From: G963665185 sp049723905
GTDB lineage: Bacteria > Desulfobacterota > Desulfovibrionia > Desulfovibrionales > Desulfovibrionaceae
DNA length: 64,000 nucleotides
Assembly: GCF_049723905.1 (NCBI RefSeq)
Contig: NZ_JBJKFD010000001.1
Span: 3,844,001 to 3,908,000, forward strand
Direction of reading: 5' to 3'
Shown here piece after piece: positions 43,403 to 51,889 of the stretch. The notes under the pieces were generated by a model. It did not search any database. It was given only the letters and a program-made list of their open reading frames with translations, and was not told the DNA's origin. The position numbers and the translations under genes were made by a program. Each line of letters opens with the position of its first letter. The first letter of the stretch is position 1.

Positions 43403-45463
43403 ATGGAAAAACTCAAGACTCTGCCTGGCGACGACGTCCGCCAGATAATGTGGCGATTTGCTGACCGCTTCGATATCCAGATGGCCGTGCAGTCGGCCCG
43501 CTCCATTGCCCGGAGCACTGTAGCCCGCATGGTGGGCGACGGAGTGCGCAAATCGCACGAATGGAACGACGCCAAAGCCGAACTTCTTACTGCTTTCGAC
43601 AACTCCGGCCTTACAGCCCTGTTTATGGACCCGGCCCAGGGCGGCTTTATCGAAGGCCCCAAAAATATGGCCCTGGCCCTGGTTGCCTTCGAGCTTTCCT
43701 GGGTTGACGGCGGCGCAGCCACCTGCAGCCTGGCCAACAACCTGGCCCTGGCTCCCATCCACGAAAAAGGCACACCGGAACAGCGCAACGAATTCATGAG
43801 CAAATGCGTTCCCGGCCAGTCCGGCGACGAGCGCGGAACCTGGCGCGGCGCTTTCGCCCTTACGGAACCGCTGCCCTATGTGGGCGTTGATACCGGCGTG
43901 CTGGGCGGCAGGATGCGCATCGAGAGTTGGGAAGACGGCCAGGAACCCATGCTCAAGATTGAAAAACGCGGCAGGTTCATCACCAATATGGACTTTGCCA
44001 ACTATATAACAGCTGCCGTGGAATCCGACGACGAACGCATCAAGGGGTCCTGCATGGTCATCCTCACCGAGGAAGATCCCGGCACCTTTGACCGTGGCGC
44101 ACCTACCCTTAAAATGGTGCATCAGCTTTCCTCCACCCGCGACCCGGTATTCAGCCTGACCATTCCCGCCAGCCGCATCATCGGCGGATACGATGTGGTG
44201 GACGGCGTTATCGTGCCCAAGCACAGCCACAGCGAAGTCATTGCATCGGTTTTCCACCGTACGCGCATTCCCGTGGGGCTTATGACCTCGGCCAAACTGC
44301 TGTCCGCAGTCGAGCCTGTCATCCGCTACCATCGTCAGCGTTTCCGCGGCGGCGACGCCTCCCAGGAAGGCTCTCCCCGCTACGACCTCGGCCTGCAGCA
44401 GAAGGAAGATGCGCTGCAACGTCTGGCCGACGTCTGGGCAAGCGGTGAAGCCGGAGCCTCGCTCGGATTCGGAGCGGCCCGTCTGGCCGACAGCTTCGAT
44501 CCCATCGAGCGGGCCAAAGAGAAACATTTCCAGGAGTTGGGCGTTGCCGGGCCGCGGGCCCAGTTCAGCGCCCTGCGCAAACGGGCCAAGGACGTGCTCG
44601 AATTCGTGGACATGGAATTTGCTCCCGAAGCCGAACGCGACGCCGCCCGTTACAGCGAACTGAGCAACGACACCCTGGTTCAGTTCTCCTACATGGAAGC
44701 CCTGGCCGGTGTGCTCAACCCCGGCTGCAAGCTCTGGAACACCGGAGTGGGCGGAACCATGATGCGCGAAGCCGTGGCCCTTATGGGCGGATACGGCATT
44801 ACCGAAGACTGCCCCGGCTTCCTCTTTCATAAGTGGACCGACTCGCAGCTTGAAGCCACCTACGAAGGCCCCGAAGCCGTGCAGCGTCGCCACCTTACGG
44901 CTACCATGATCAACGACGTCTTTCTGGCGGTGTTCGACAAGTGGACTGCCCAGCTTGAATCCATGGCCGGTCAGGCCCCGGAAACCGGAGCAAAAGCCCT
45001 GGCCGCGGCCATGAAGCTTTGGCGTTTCACCCTGGATGCCATGCGCAAGACAAAGGACGCCAACGGGCGCAAGCTCTATCATTCCAAGCGTCAGGGCGTG
45101 ACCTTTCCTCTGGCCGATGCCCTCTGCTGGCTGATCGCCGCACGCTTTTTCATCATGGACGTGCGCGAACTTCAGGAAAAAGGGCCCCTGAACCCCGTTG
45201 TCGCCGAAGGACTGGAAGGCACGCTGGCATTCTTTGCCGGACTCGCCGCCACCCAGGCCGCACGCAGCGCCGGTGAATCCAACCGCATCTGTGCCGAGCT
45301 GTACTATGGTTTTCTGGACCAGGCTCCGGAAGCCGCCGACCAGTTCGACAGCCTGCGCGCCCAGGCCGACCGCGCCATGGCAGGCGTCCGGCTGGCAAAG
45401 GATCAGGCCGCCGATGCACTGACCGGCGTGATGATTCCCGAAGCGCTCGATTATCCGATGTAA
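43403..45463 (+). CDS. Large acyl-CoA dehydrogenase-family protein
   Basis: 686 aa from the ATG at 43403 (AGGAAG upstream; ten in-frame codons before it are unlikely). It is longer than the usual 380-600 aa because of a C-terminal helical extension. Family landmarks: ALTEPLPYVGVDTGVL (flavin/substrate segment), LMGGYGITEDCPGFLFHKW and ATYEGPEAVQRRHLT, where the Glu of YEG is the catalytic base position of medium-chain dehydrogenases. It oxidises an unidentified acyl-CoA and should pass electrons to the ETF encoded downstream. A repeat, a strong terminator and tandem repeats separate it from the next gene, so it may be transcribed on its own. Confidence 0.88.
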   Translation: MEKLKTLPGDDVRQIMWRFADRFDIQMAVQSARSIARSTVARMVGDGVRKSHEWNDAKAELLTAFDNSGLTALFMDPAQGGFIEGPKNMALALVAFELSWVDGGAATCSLANNLALAPIHEKGTPEQRNEFMSKCVPGQSGDERGTWRGAFALTEPLPYVGVDTGVLGGRMRIESWEDGQEPMLKIEKRGRFITNMDFANYITAAVESDDERIKGSCMVILTEEDPGTFDRGAPTLKMVHQLSSTRDPVFSLTIPASRIIGGYDVVDGVIVPKHSHSEVIASVFHRTRIPVGLMTSAKLLSAVEPVIRYHRQRFRGGDASQEGSPRYDLGLQQKEDALQRLADVWASGEAGASLGFGAARLADSFDPIERAKEKHFQELGVAGPRAQFSALRKRAKDVLEFVDMEFAPEAERDAARYSELSNDTLVQFSYMEALAGVLNPGCKLWNTGVGGTMMREAVALMGGYGITEDCPGFLFHKWTDSQLEATYEGPEAVQRRHLTATMINDVFLAVFDKWTAQLESMAGQAPETGAKALAAAMKLWRFTLDAMRKTKDANGRKLYHSKRQGVTFPLADALCWLIAARFFIMDVRELQEKGPLNPVVAEGLEGTLAFFAGLAATQAARSAGESNRICAELYYGFLDQAPEAADQFDSLRAQADRAMAGVRLAKDQAADALTGVMIPEALDYPM

Positions 45464-45469
45464 TTAGGC

Positions 45470-45592
45470 AGGCTGCTCAGAAAGGTATGGGAGCAAGGCG
45501 CTAGAAAAATTCAAGGTCGATGCGTATTTTTCGATACGTGAGGATTTGAATTTTACGCAGCAACGAAGCTAACGTGCCTTTATCAGCAGCCT
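45470..45592 (-). repeat. Full copy of the covarying palindrome family, reverse orientation
   Basis: On the minus strand it reads AGGCTGCTGATAAAGGCACG, then the constant CTTCGTTGCTGCG, arm AAAATTCAA, apex ACGTAT/ATACGC, arm TTGAATTTT, the constant GCGCCTTGCTCC and AGCAGCCT. The arms pair perfectly and differ from those of the other copies. It lies a few bases after the dehydrogenase stop. Confidence 0.85.
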
Positions 45593-45656
45593 GGGGGACG
45601 TTGTCCCCCCGAGCCCCCCTACCAGGAGGCAACGGCCTCCTGGACCTGCGACTTTT

Positions 45657-45708
45657 AAAAACGGCTGCCGCGCACAAGCGCATACGCTTGCACACGGCAG
45701 CCGTTTTT
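45657..45708. terminator. Strong bidirectional terminator after the dehydrogenase
   Basis: AAAAACGGCTGCCG pairs with CGGCAGCCGTTTTT, with a second inner stem AAGCG/CGCTT. It is preceded by a GC-rich hairpin pair (45593-45648: GGGGGAC/GTCCCCC and CCAGGAGGC/GCCTCCTGG) that recurs at 48058-48110. Confidence 0.85.
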
Positions 45709-45772
45709 AAGGTAGAGGGGGAAAACATGAATTGTTTAAGTAAACGCCAGCGAAGCGATATTTAAATTTAGG

Positions 45773-46143
45773 AAAGGGAGCGCGAGGGGAGAACTCGATT
45801 ATGGACCGGATACGCAAAGGACGTTCTTGTCCTTTGCTTTTATCGGCTCCGCCCCGGTCATGCGTCCTGTATGGCATGTGAAAAAAGGTAGCGGTTGTTG
45901 TGTAGCAACCGGTCATAAAAAATAAAAGTTTTTGGAAAGGGAGCACGAGGGGAGAACCTTTTTTGTGGACCGGATACGCAAAGGACGTCCTTGTCCTTTG
46001 CTTTTATCGGCTTCGCAGAAACGTGGTTCTGCTTCGCCTCGCGGGGCTCCGCCCCGGCCATGCGTCCTGCATGGCATTTGAAAAAAGGTAACAGTTGTTG
46101 CGTAACGACTGGTCATAAAAATAAAAGTTTTTGGAAAGGGAGC
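45773..46143 (+). repeat. Degenerate tandem repeat upstream of the FixCX-like gene
   Basis: Two imperfect units (45773-45934 and 45935-46132), each starting GGAAAGGGAGC(A/G)CGAGGGG and containing GGACCGGATACGCAAAGGAC, GTCCTTTGCTTTTATCGGC and GCGTCCTG(C/T)ATGGCAT. Unit 2 has an extra GTGGTTCTGCTTCGCC block that also occurs at 48210. No ORF is present. Confidence 0.75.
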
Positions 46144-46182
46144 ACGAGGGGAGAACCTTTTTTCAAAAAGGTTTCCCCTCGT
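46144..46182 (+). terminator. Conserved hairpin just before the FixCX-like gene
   Basis: ACGAGGGGA...ACCTTTTT pairs with AAAAAGGT...CCCCTCGT around a three-base loop. The A/T-rich apex makes it terminator-like, but it sits 17 bases before a start codon, where a complete terminator would stop expression of the gene. A processing or stability element is an alternative. Confidence 0.6.
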
Positions 46183-46199
46183 CCTAAAAGGAATGCCTT

Positions 46200-48047
46200 A
46201 TGAGTGAACGGCAACGGATGGATGTTGACATAGCGTGTGTAGGTTTTGGTCCGGCCATGGCTGGATTTCTGACCACGTTGACGCGCGGCATGATGCGCGA
46301 GGATGGCACTCCTGTGGCTGAGAGTGCGTCCATGCCGGGCATGCCGCCCCAGGTCATTTGTTACGAGCGTGCGGACGATCCCGGCTTTGGGGTTTCCGGC
46401 GTGGTGACCAAGGGCCGCGCCATCCGCGAGTCGTTTCCGGACCTGGACCTGTCGCAGATTCCCATGGCCTGCGAGGTCAAGGAAGAAAAGGTCGTCTACC
46501 TGCTGGACCCTGTGGGCGCGAGCCGCCGGAGCACGCTGGTTGGCGTGGCCGACAAGCTGCTGGGCGCGGTCGGTTCCATGGTGGGCGTAAAGGACCATGC
46601 GTTCGAGCTGCCCTATGTGCCGGAGTTCATGAAAAAAGAACCCGGCATTGCCATGTCCATTGGTCAGTTTACGCAATGGGCCGCCGGGCAGGTGATGGGA
46701 ACGGGCATGGCGCAGGTGTGGCCGTCCACCCCGGTAGCCAAGGCCATTATTGAGAACGGCAAGGTTGTTGGCGTGCAGCTGGCCGACCAGGGCGTGAATA
46801 AAAAGGGCGAGCCGGACGCGGGCTACATGCCCGGCATGGACATCCACGCCGCACTGACCGTTGTGGGCGACGGCCCTGTCGGCCCGGTGGGCAGAGGCAT
46901 CGATCAGGAGCTGGGCATGCCCCTGGGCACCCACCGCCAGGAATGGGCCGTGGGCATGAAGATGGTTGTGGACCTGCCCGAGGACTGTACATTGGAACCG
47001 GGAACGGTTCTGCACACTCTGGGGTATCCCGAGCCTGAAATTTTCGGATTTTTGTATGTCTATCCCGGCAACGTGGCCTCGCTGGGTGTTTTCATTCCGT
47101 CCTGGTTTGATTCGCCTGTGCGCACCAGCTACCGGTATCTGCAGCACTGGATGCAGCATCCCTATCTGTGGAAGCACCTCAAGGGCGGCACCATGCGCAG
47201 CTGGGGTGCCAAGTCTCTGCAGGAGGCCGGACGCCAGGGCGAACCTCTGCTGGCTGGCGACGGCTATGCCCGCATCGGCGAAGGTTCCGGCTCCACCAAC
47301 GTGCTGACCAACTCGGGCGTGGACGAAGCCTGGGCTACAGGTTCCATGCTGGGTGAGTCCGTTCTGGAGCTGTTGGAACAGGGCAAGCCCTTCACCCGCG
47401 AGAACCTGGAGGAAACCTATGTACAGCGCCGTCGGGAAAGCTGGGTGGGCCGGGAATCCGAAGTTGCGGAAAACGCACGCGACGGGTTCCAGCGCGGTTT
47501 TGTGCCCGGCGTTCTGGGCATGGCCCTCACGGGGCTGAGCAAGGGCAAGTTCAACTGGCCCGGCAAGCTCAAAAAGGTCTACGAGCGCATTCCTTCCGTG
47601 GAAGAATATTACCGGGGCCGCATTTCCAAGGCGCGTATCGAGGAGATTCGTGCCGAGTGCAAGTCCAAGGGGCAGCATCTGTACGACGCGCTCATGAACG
47701 AAGCGGGCTGGCCCCAGATTGAATACGACGGCCAGCTTTTGGTATCGCATCAGGACGCGCTGCTCATGGGCGGAAAGGTCCAGGCCGCACCCGGATATGC
47801 CGACCATGTGGTTTTTGTGGACCCCGACCGTTGCCGTTCCTGCAATGAAAAAGTATGTATTGAAATCTGTTCCGGGCAGGCCATTACCATGAACCCGGAA
47901 GACGGCGTCCCGCTTTTTGATCGGGAAAAATGTGTCCATTGCGGCGCGTGTCTGTGGAACTGCAGCAAGCCGCACCCCACGGACCCGGAACGGACCAACA
48001 TCGAGTTCCGCGCCGGTGCGGGCGGACTGCATTCTGCCGAGAACTAG
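46200..48047 (+). CDS. ETF:quinone oxidoreductase-like flavoprotein with fused ferredoxin domain (FixC-FixX fusion)
   Basis: 615 aa. Residues 8-25 (VDIACVGFGPAMAGFLTTL) are a Rossmann FAD site with GxGxxxxG spacing. The middle follows the FixC/geranylgeranyl-reductase-like fold, including GDGYARIGEGSGSTNVLTNS, the second FAD contact region. The C-terminal 75 residues are a FixX-like ferredoxin: CRSCNEKVCIEIC and CVHCGACLWNC, two cysteine sets instead of the single cluster of mitochondrial ETF-QO. It would take electrons from EtfAB and reduce menaquinone at the membrane. There is no clear membrane helix, only hydrophobic patches. It follows the dehydrogenase gene and precedes etfB. Confidence 0.85.
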   Translation: MSERQRMDVDIACVGFGPAMAGFLTTLTRGMMREDGTPVAESASMPGMPPQVICYERADDPGFGVSGVVTKGRAIRESFPDLDLSQIPMACEVKEEKVVYLLDPVGASRRSTLVGVADKLLGAVGSMVGVKDHAFELPYVPEFMKKEPGIAMSIGQFTQWAAGQVMGTGMAQVWPSTPVAKAIIENGKVVGVQLADQGVNKKGEPDAGYMPGMDIHAALTVVGDGPVGPVGRGIDQELGMPLGTHRQEWAVGMKMVVDLPEDCTLEPGTVLHTLGYPEPEIFGFLYVYPGNVASLGVFIPSWFDSPVRTSYRYLQHWMQHPYLWKHLKGGTMRSWGAKSLQEAGRQGEPLLAGDGYARIGEGSGSTNVLTNSGVDEAWATGSMLGESVLELLEQGKPFTRENLEETYVQRRRESWVGRESEVAENARDGFQRGFVPGVLGMALTGLSKGKFNWPGKLKKVYERIPSVEEYYRGRISKARIEEIRAECKSKGQHLYDALMNEAGWPQIEYDGQLLVSHQDALLMGGKVQAAPGYADHVVFVDPDRCRSCNEKVCIEICSGQAITMNPEDGVPLFDREKCVHCGACLWNCSKPHPTDPERTNIEFRAGAGGLHSAEN

Positions 48048-48396
48048 AATTTATGAGCAGGGGGCGCTGCCCCCTGCACCCCCGCCAGGAGGCAACGGCC
48101 TCCTGGACCTGCGACTTGCATCCGGCTGCCGTTGCAGCCGGAATGCAGGCAGGGCTTTGAAAAAAGTTAGGACTGTTATTTTACAGGCTGTTTAACCGGC
48201 TTCGCAGGAACGTGGTTCTGCTTCGCCTTACGGGGCTACGCCCCGACCATGCATCCTGCATGGTTTTGAAAAAAGTTATGACTGTTGCGTTACAGGCTGT
48301 TTAACCGGCAAAAGTTTTTGGAAAGGGAGCGCGAGGGGAGAACCTTTTTTCAAAAAGGTTTCCCCTCGCCCCGCCTTTCGATGGAGACCGACCCTT
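48048..48396 (+). repeat. Intercistronic region with repeat hairpins between the FixCX-like gene and etfB
   Basis: It holds a GC hairpin pair (48058-48110: GCAGGGGGC/GCCCCCTGC and CCAGGAGGC/GCCTCCTGG), a GGCTGCC/GGCAGCC-like stem near 48125, two copies of AAAAAAGTTA(G/T)GACTGTT(A/G) followed by TTACAGGCTGTTTAACCGGC (48160 and 48272), and at 48331-48369 the hairpin GCGAGGGGA.../...CCCCTCGC that also precedes the FixCX-like gene. It ends 27 bases before the etfB ATG. No ORF. Confidence 0.75.
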
Positions 48397-49200
48397 ATGA
48401 GTGAATTCCACATTGTAGTATGCGCGGGCATGGTACCCGACCCGCTGCAGACCTTGGAGCCCATGCAGGTTCCGGGCGGCGGATATGGCTTGAAAAACGA
48501 GATGATGTTGCCTGCGGTGCTCGACCCCTGGGCATGGCATTCGTTGTTCGAGGCTGCGAACCTGGCCAAGAACGTGCCGGGCAGCAAGGTCTGGCTGGTA
48601 ACGCTGGGCCCCAAGGCCAAGTTGCAGCAGGTTATGATGACTGTTGCGCAGAAGGCGGCATTCCAGCTGGTTGTGGTGGACGGTCCTGCGGGCGGATTCA
48701 CCGAGGCGTTTGACGTGGCCGAGGCTCTGGCCGGTGCCATTGACGGCATTGCCGACCTGGACAAGTCCAAGCTGCTGATTTTTGGCGGCTGGCAGTCGGC
48801 TTCCCGCGGCGCAGGCGCAACCCTGCAGATGGTGGGCGAGCGTTTGGGTGTGGTCAATCAGTTCCAGGGCGTGGACAAGATTACGCCCCAGGCTGATGGT
48901 TCGTTCGAGGTTATGGAGCGTGTGGAAGGCGGCAGCTATCAGATTTCCGAGTGCCAGGGCGCACCGGCTGTTCTGGGCTGGGCCACGGGCAATCTTCCCG
49001 AGCCTCCGAACAACCCGCAGATAGGCATGCAGAACATGCAGAAGATCATGCCCGCCATGCAGCAGGCAAAGGCTGCCACTGTGGGCGCTCCGCAGTTTCA
49101 GAGCGTGGAACTGCCCAAAACCAAGCGGGAGACCCGCGTGGTCAAGGACACGCCTGTGGATGACATCGCGCGCGAACTCGTGGAATGGATTCGAGCCTAG
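48397..49200 (+). CDS. etfB: Electron transfer flavoprotein beta subunit (divergent)
   Basis: 267 aa. The N-terminal ETF alpha/beta fold is recognisable (FHIVVCAGMVPDPLQTLEPM, then LDPWAWHSLFEAANLAKNVP and VWLVTLGPKAKLQQVM), matching the VKxVPD, NPxDExALEEA and GxE motifs of EtfB in shifted form. A middle segment LLIFGGWQSASRGAGATLQM replaces the usual ADGDTGQVGP loop. The protein is a distant member, so AMP/FAD binding details may differ. With EtfA it carries electrons from the acyl-CoA dehydrogenase to the FixCX-like protein. EtfA starts 15 bp after its stop. Confidence 0.85.
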   Translation: MSEFHIVVCAGMVPDPLQTLEPMQVPGGGYGLKNEMMLPAVLDPWAWHSLFEAANLAKNVPGSKVWLVTLGPKAKLQQVMMTVAQKAAFQLVVVDGPAGGFTEAFDVAEALAGAIDGIADLDKSKLLIFGGWQSASRGAGATLQMVGERLGVVNQFQGVDKITPQADGSFEVMERVEGGSYQISECQGAPAVLGWATGNLPEPPNNPQIGMQNMQKIMPAMQQAKAATVGAPQFQSVELPKTKRETRVVKDTPVDDIARELVEWIRA

Positions 49201-49215
49201 GTGAGGTACGACGAT

Positions 49216-50244
49216 ATGGATAAGATTTTATATATTGCGGCAGTGGAGCAGGACGGCGCATTGTCCAAGACCTCTTTGGAGGCGTTGGGTGCCACAACCA
49301 AGCTGGCCGGAGAGCTGGGCGCGGACTTTGACGTGGCCCTATTTGGCAAGGACGTGCAGGCGGCTGCCGACAGCCTGGCCGGTTGCGGCGCACAGGCTGT
49401 GCTTGGCGTAAGCGGTGAAGAATTTGCACAGGCCCGTTATGGAACAGACGCTGCGGCCATGCAGGCTTTAGTTGTCGAATCGGGCGCCACTGTGGTATTG
49501 GCTTGTGCAGATTCGCGTATCAGCCGGGTTGCTGCGGGGGTTGCGCAACGCCTGGGAGGTCGTGTAGATACATTCTTAACCGACATTTCTGGTGAGAATG
49601 GCCAGGTCAACGCCACGCGCTGGTTTTACAGGCAGCGTATGAAAGGCGTGCTGACGCGTACCGAGCGTCCGTGGGTGCTTACCATAGCCCCGGGCAGCTT
49701 TGAAGCGGCAGCGACCCAGCCAGGACAGGCCGATGTAAAGACCGTTGCGGTGGAGCTTCCGGGCGATGCCGTAAAGACAACGGTGAAGTGCATCCAATCG
49801 CCTGATGCGGACCAGCAGACCATCCGCCCCGACGCGGAACTGCTGCTGGTGGCCGGGGCTGGATGGACCAAGAAGCAGGACGGCGCGGTGCGTTCCGGAG
49901 ACGCGGAAACGCTTATCCTGTCGTTCCTGAACAATACAAAATGTTCTTTGGGCAGCAGCAAGTCGTTGGTGGACATCAGCGGCGAAGGCGAGGCGGTGCT
50001 TTCCTTTATGAGCCACCTGCACCAGGTGGGCCAGACCGGGGCCACGCCGCGCCACAAGAAAGGGCTGGCCACATGCTGCCACGGCGAAGAGCCGCATGTT
50101 GTGGGCTGGCGTTTCATTACCGAACGCAGGGCGGTCAACACCGACGCCAACTGCGGATGGGCCCAGGGCAAGGCCGACGTGCTTTACGTTGCCGATGCCT
50201 TTGCGGTCATGAACAAGGTGAACGAGCTCTTGTCCGGCGAGTAA
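49216..50244 (+). CDS. etfA: Electron transfer flavoprotein alpha subunit (divergent C-terminus)
   Basis: 342 aa from the ATG at 49216 (GAGG nine bases upstream; a GTG directly after the etfB stop is in frame but lacks a site). The N-terminal domain is typical (MDKILYIAAVEQDGALSKTS). In the C-terminal FAD domain LLLVAGAGWTKKQDG and HQVGQTGATP resemble the AGRG and QVGQTGK segments, but the SGAIQH motif that contacts the flavin is replaced by ATCCHGEEPHVVGW. FAD is therefore probably held differently from textbook ETF. It is the last gene of the cluster, with a terminator after it. Confidence 0.85.
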   Translation: MDKILYIAAVEQDGALSKTSLEALGATTKLAGELGADFDVALFGKDVQAAADSLAGCGAQAVLGVSGEEFAQARYGTDAAAMQALVVESGATVVLACADSRISRVAAGVAQRLGGRVDTFLTDISGENGQVNATRWFYRQRMKGVLTRTERPWVLTIAPGSFEAAATQPGQADVKTVAVELPGDAVKTTVKCIQSPDADQQTIRPDAELLLVAGAGWTKKQDGAVRSGDAETLILSFLNNTKCSLGSSKSLVDISGEGEAVLSFMSHLHQVGQTGATPRHKKGLATCCHGEEPHVVGWRFITERRAVNTDANCGWAQGKADVLYVADAFAVMNKVNELLSGE

Positions 50245-50273
50245 GTTCTGCGACTAGGGCGTTCAAGAGAGAG

Positions 50274-50307
50274 GGCCGTCTCCATCGGGGAGGCGGCCTG
50301 TTTTTTT
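50274..50307 (+). terminator. Terminator of the ETF cluster
   Basis: GGCCGTCTCC pairs with GGAGGCGGCC (one G-T pair), followed by TGTTTTTTT. The stretch from here to 50792 has frames without ribosome sites or sensible products; it includes the near-promoter TTGACAAATG/TTGACGTTGT pair at about 50655-50690 and a TTGTACAA palindrome, which may serve the repressor gene. Confidence 0.85.
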
Positions 50308-50792
50308 GCCCAAGTGGCTTCGCAGCCGTTCTCTGCAGGGGGCGCGATGTTGGGGCGAGCGCGTAACAGCCGGTCTCTCGTCAAGCGGGTTTTCGGGCCA
50401 CGGCTGTCAGCCTGCTGCTCTGGTGGAGCTTTTCGTTGGTGGCGCAAAATGTTGCATTGCTTGCAGGTGGACGTTCACTAGTGATTTCAACCGGCGCTGT
50501 TGTGGCAAAGGCATTGCCGTGGCTGGGCCGTCTGCCAATGGGGGAAGCTGCAGTAACTTGCTTTTATTTTCCCATGGCGTGTGTGGCGCGACTGGTGTGA
50601 AGAACGGAAAAGGACGTTGTACTGTATGTTTTCCCACGTACTAACGATGTTACTTGACAAATGTGTCCGCATTTTCTTGACGTTGTACAAGGGATCTGCC
50701 AAGATATAAAGGTATGAGATTATCGTCATCCGGCATTGCCGAGATGTGGTGGCGGGGGGCCGCCATGTGATGCCGGGCTGCAGGGGGCACAT

Positions 50793-51506
50793 ATGAAATC
50801 CAATCTTCCGGAATATGAGATGAAGGGCTTTGAGGTTACAGACATTATCCGTCGCATGATGTTTGCGACGCAAAGTCGCAACCAGGCGGAACTGGCCGAA
50901 CGCCTTGGCGTGCGCCGAGCGGCCGTAACCGATGCCAAGCGCCGCCAGGCCATTCCTTCGGACTGGTTCATGCGCATCGGCCGTATGTTCAGCGTAAATC
51001 CTCTTTGGCTGGAAACAGGTCTGGGGTCCTACGGCCTGAGCGAAGAATCGATAATTGCCGAATCTCCCGGAGCGTACAAGGCGGACGAGTTCGCCTATGT
51101 TCCCAAGGTGTCCGCCGTGCCGCGCATGGGGCCGGAAGGTCTGGAAACCGACGAAGAGGTGGAGGATTTTTATGCCTTCCGCCAGCAATGGCTGACCCGC
51201 ATCAGTATGGGAAGCATTTCCGCCCTGCGGCTGATGGCGGTTGCCGGAGACAGCATGCAGCCGACTCTGTGGGACGGAGACACGGTTTTGGTGGATCAGA
51301 GCCAATGTGACCCGGTTGCAGGCAAGATTTACGTCATCGGCATTGACGACGGTATTGTGGTGAAACGGGTTGAGAGAAGGCCTGGAAAGCTGGTTCTGAT
51401 AAGCGACAACCACGCACTGTATCCTCCGCTGGAGATTAATCTCGACGAATCCGCCAACGTGCGGGTGATAGGCCGGGTTATCTGGATGGCGCGGGAAGTG
51501 ATGTAG
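50793..51506 (+). CDS. S24/LexA-type repressor with phage-CI helix-turn-helix
   Basis: 237 aa from the ATG at 50793 (GGGGG upstream). Residues 25-75 form a CI-type HTH (AELAERLGVRRAAVTDAKRR, then IPSDWFMRIGRMFSVNPLWL). The C-terminal S24 peptidase domain has the catalytic serine in VAGDSMQPTLWDGDTVLV and the lysine in DGIVVKRVERRPG, so RecA-stimulated self-cleavage is possible. Such stand-alone repressors are frequent in Desulfovibrio and often derive from prophages, but no other phage gene is near. It precedes the flagellin gene and might control it or act elsewhere. Confidence 0.9.
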   Translation: MKSNLPEYEMKGFEVTDIIRRMMFATQSRNQAELAERLGVRRAAVTDAKRRQAIPSDWFMRIGRMFSVNPLWLETGLGSYGLSEESIIAESPGAYKADEFAYVPKVSAVPRMGPEGLETDEEVEDFYAFRQQWLTRISMGSISALRLMAVAGDSMQPTLWDGDTVLVDQSQCDPVAGKIYVIGIDDGIVVKRVERRPGKLVLISDNHALYPPLEINLDESANVRVIGRVIWMAREVM

Positions 51507-51590
51507 CGGGCCTGTCGGCAGGGAAAGCCATCTTTTGCAGGTGGTCCGTCCGGGGACGGTGGAAAATCAGGGGGAGACAAGCGCATAATG

Positions 51591-51616
51591 CGGGGCGGAT
51601 TTCGTCCCGTTTTTTA
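51591..51616 (+). terminator. Terminator after the S24 repressor
   Basis: CGGGGCG-GATTT-CGTCCCG hairpin followed by TTTTTTATTTGGTTTT. Confidence 0.75.
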
Positions 51617-51769
51617 TTTGGTTTTGCTGCCGAGTGGATGATGTTGAGGAAAAATTAATGGGCCACAGGCCCTTTTTTTTGAATCATGCACGCTGTGTTT
51701 TATTTTTTATATGCAATATCAATATGTTATACTTATTTTCTGCAAGAATAAAAAAAACCACTTTTTTTC

Positions 51770-51796
51770 TAAAGTTTTTTCCCTACTGGACGATGA
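51770..51796 (+). promoter_or_regulatory. Sigma-28 (FliA) promoter of flagellin 1
   Basis: TAAAGTTT - 11 bases - GACGATGA compares with the consensus TAAAGTTT-N11-GCCGATAA: the -35 is exact and six of eight match at -10. It gives a leader of about 90 bases to the flagellin ATG. Confidence 0.85.
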
Positions 51797-51889
51797 GGCA
51801 GTCAACGGTGGTTCATTGAAACAAAAGGTCCCGTTTATTTTGGTACTGCCGGCAAGGAAGCCGGTAATTACTTCAAGGAGGAAGTACAA

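Noticed and set aside
43292..48032. Long minus-strand frames opposite the acyl-CoA dehydrogenase and FixCX-like genes
   Set aside because: Mirror frames caused by codon bias; the plus strand carries catalytic motifs.
50793..51506. S24 repressor as sign of a prophage
   Set aside because: No integrase, structural or lysis genes are present nearby; it is a stand-alone regulator.
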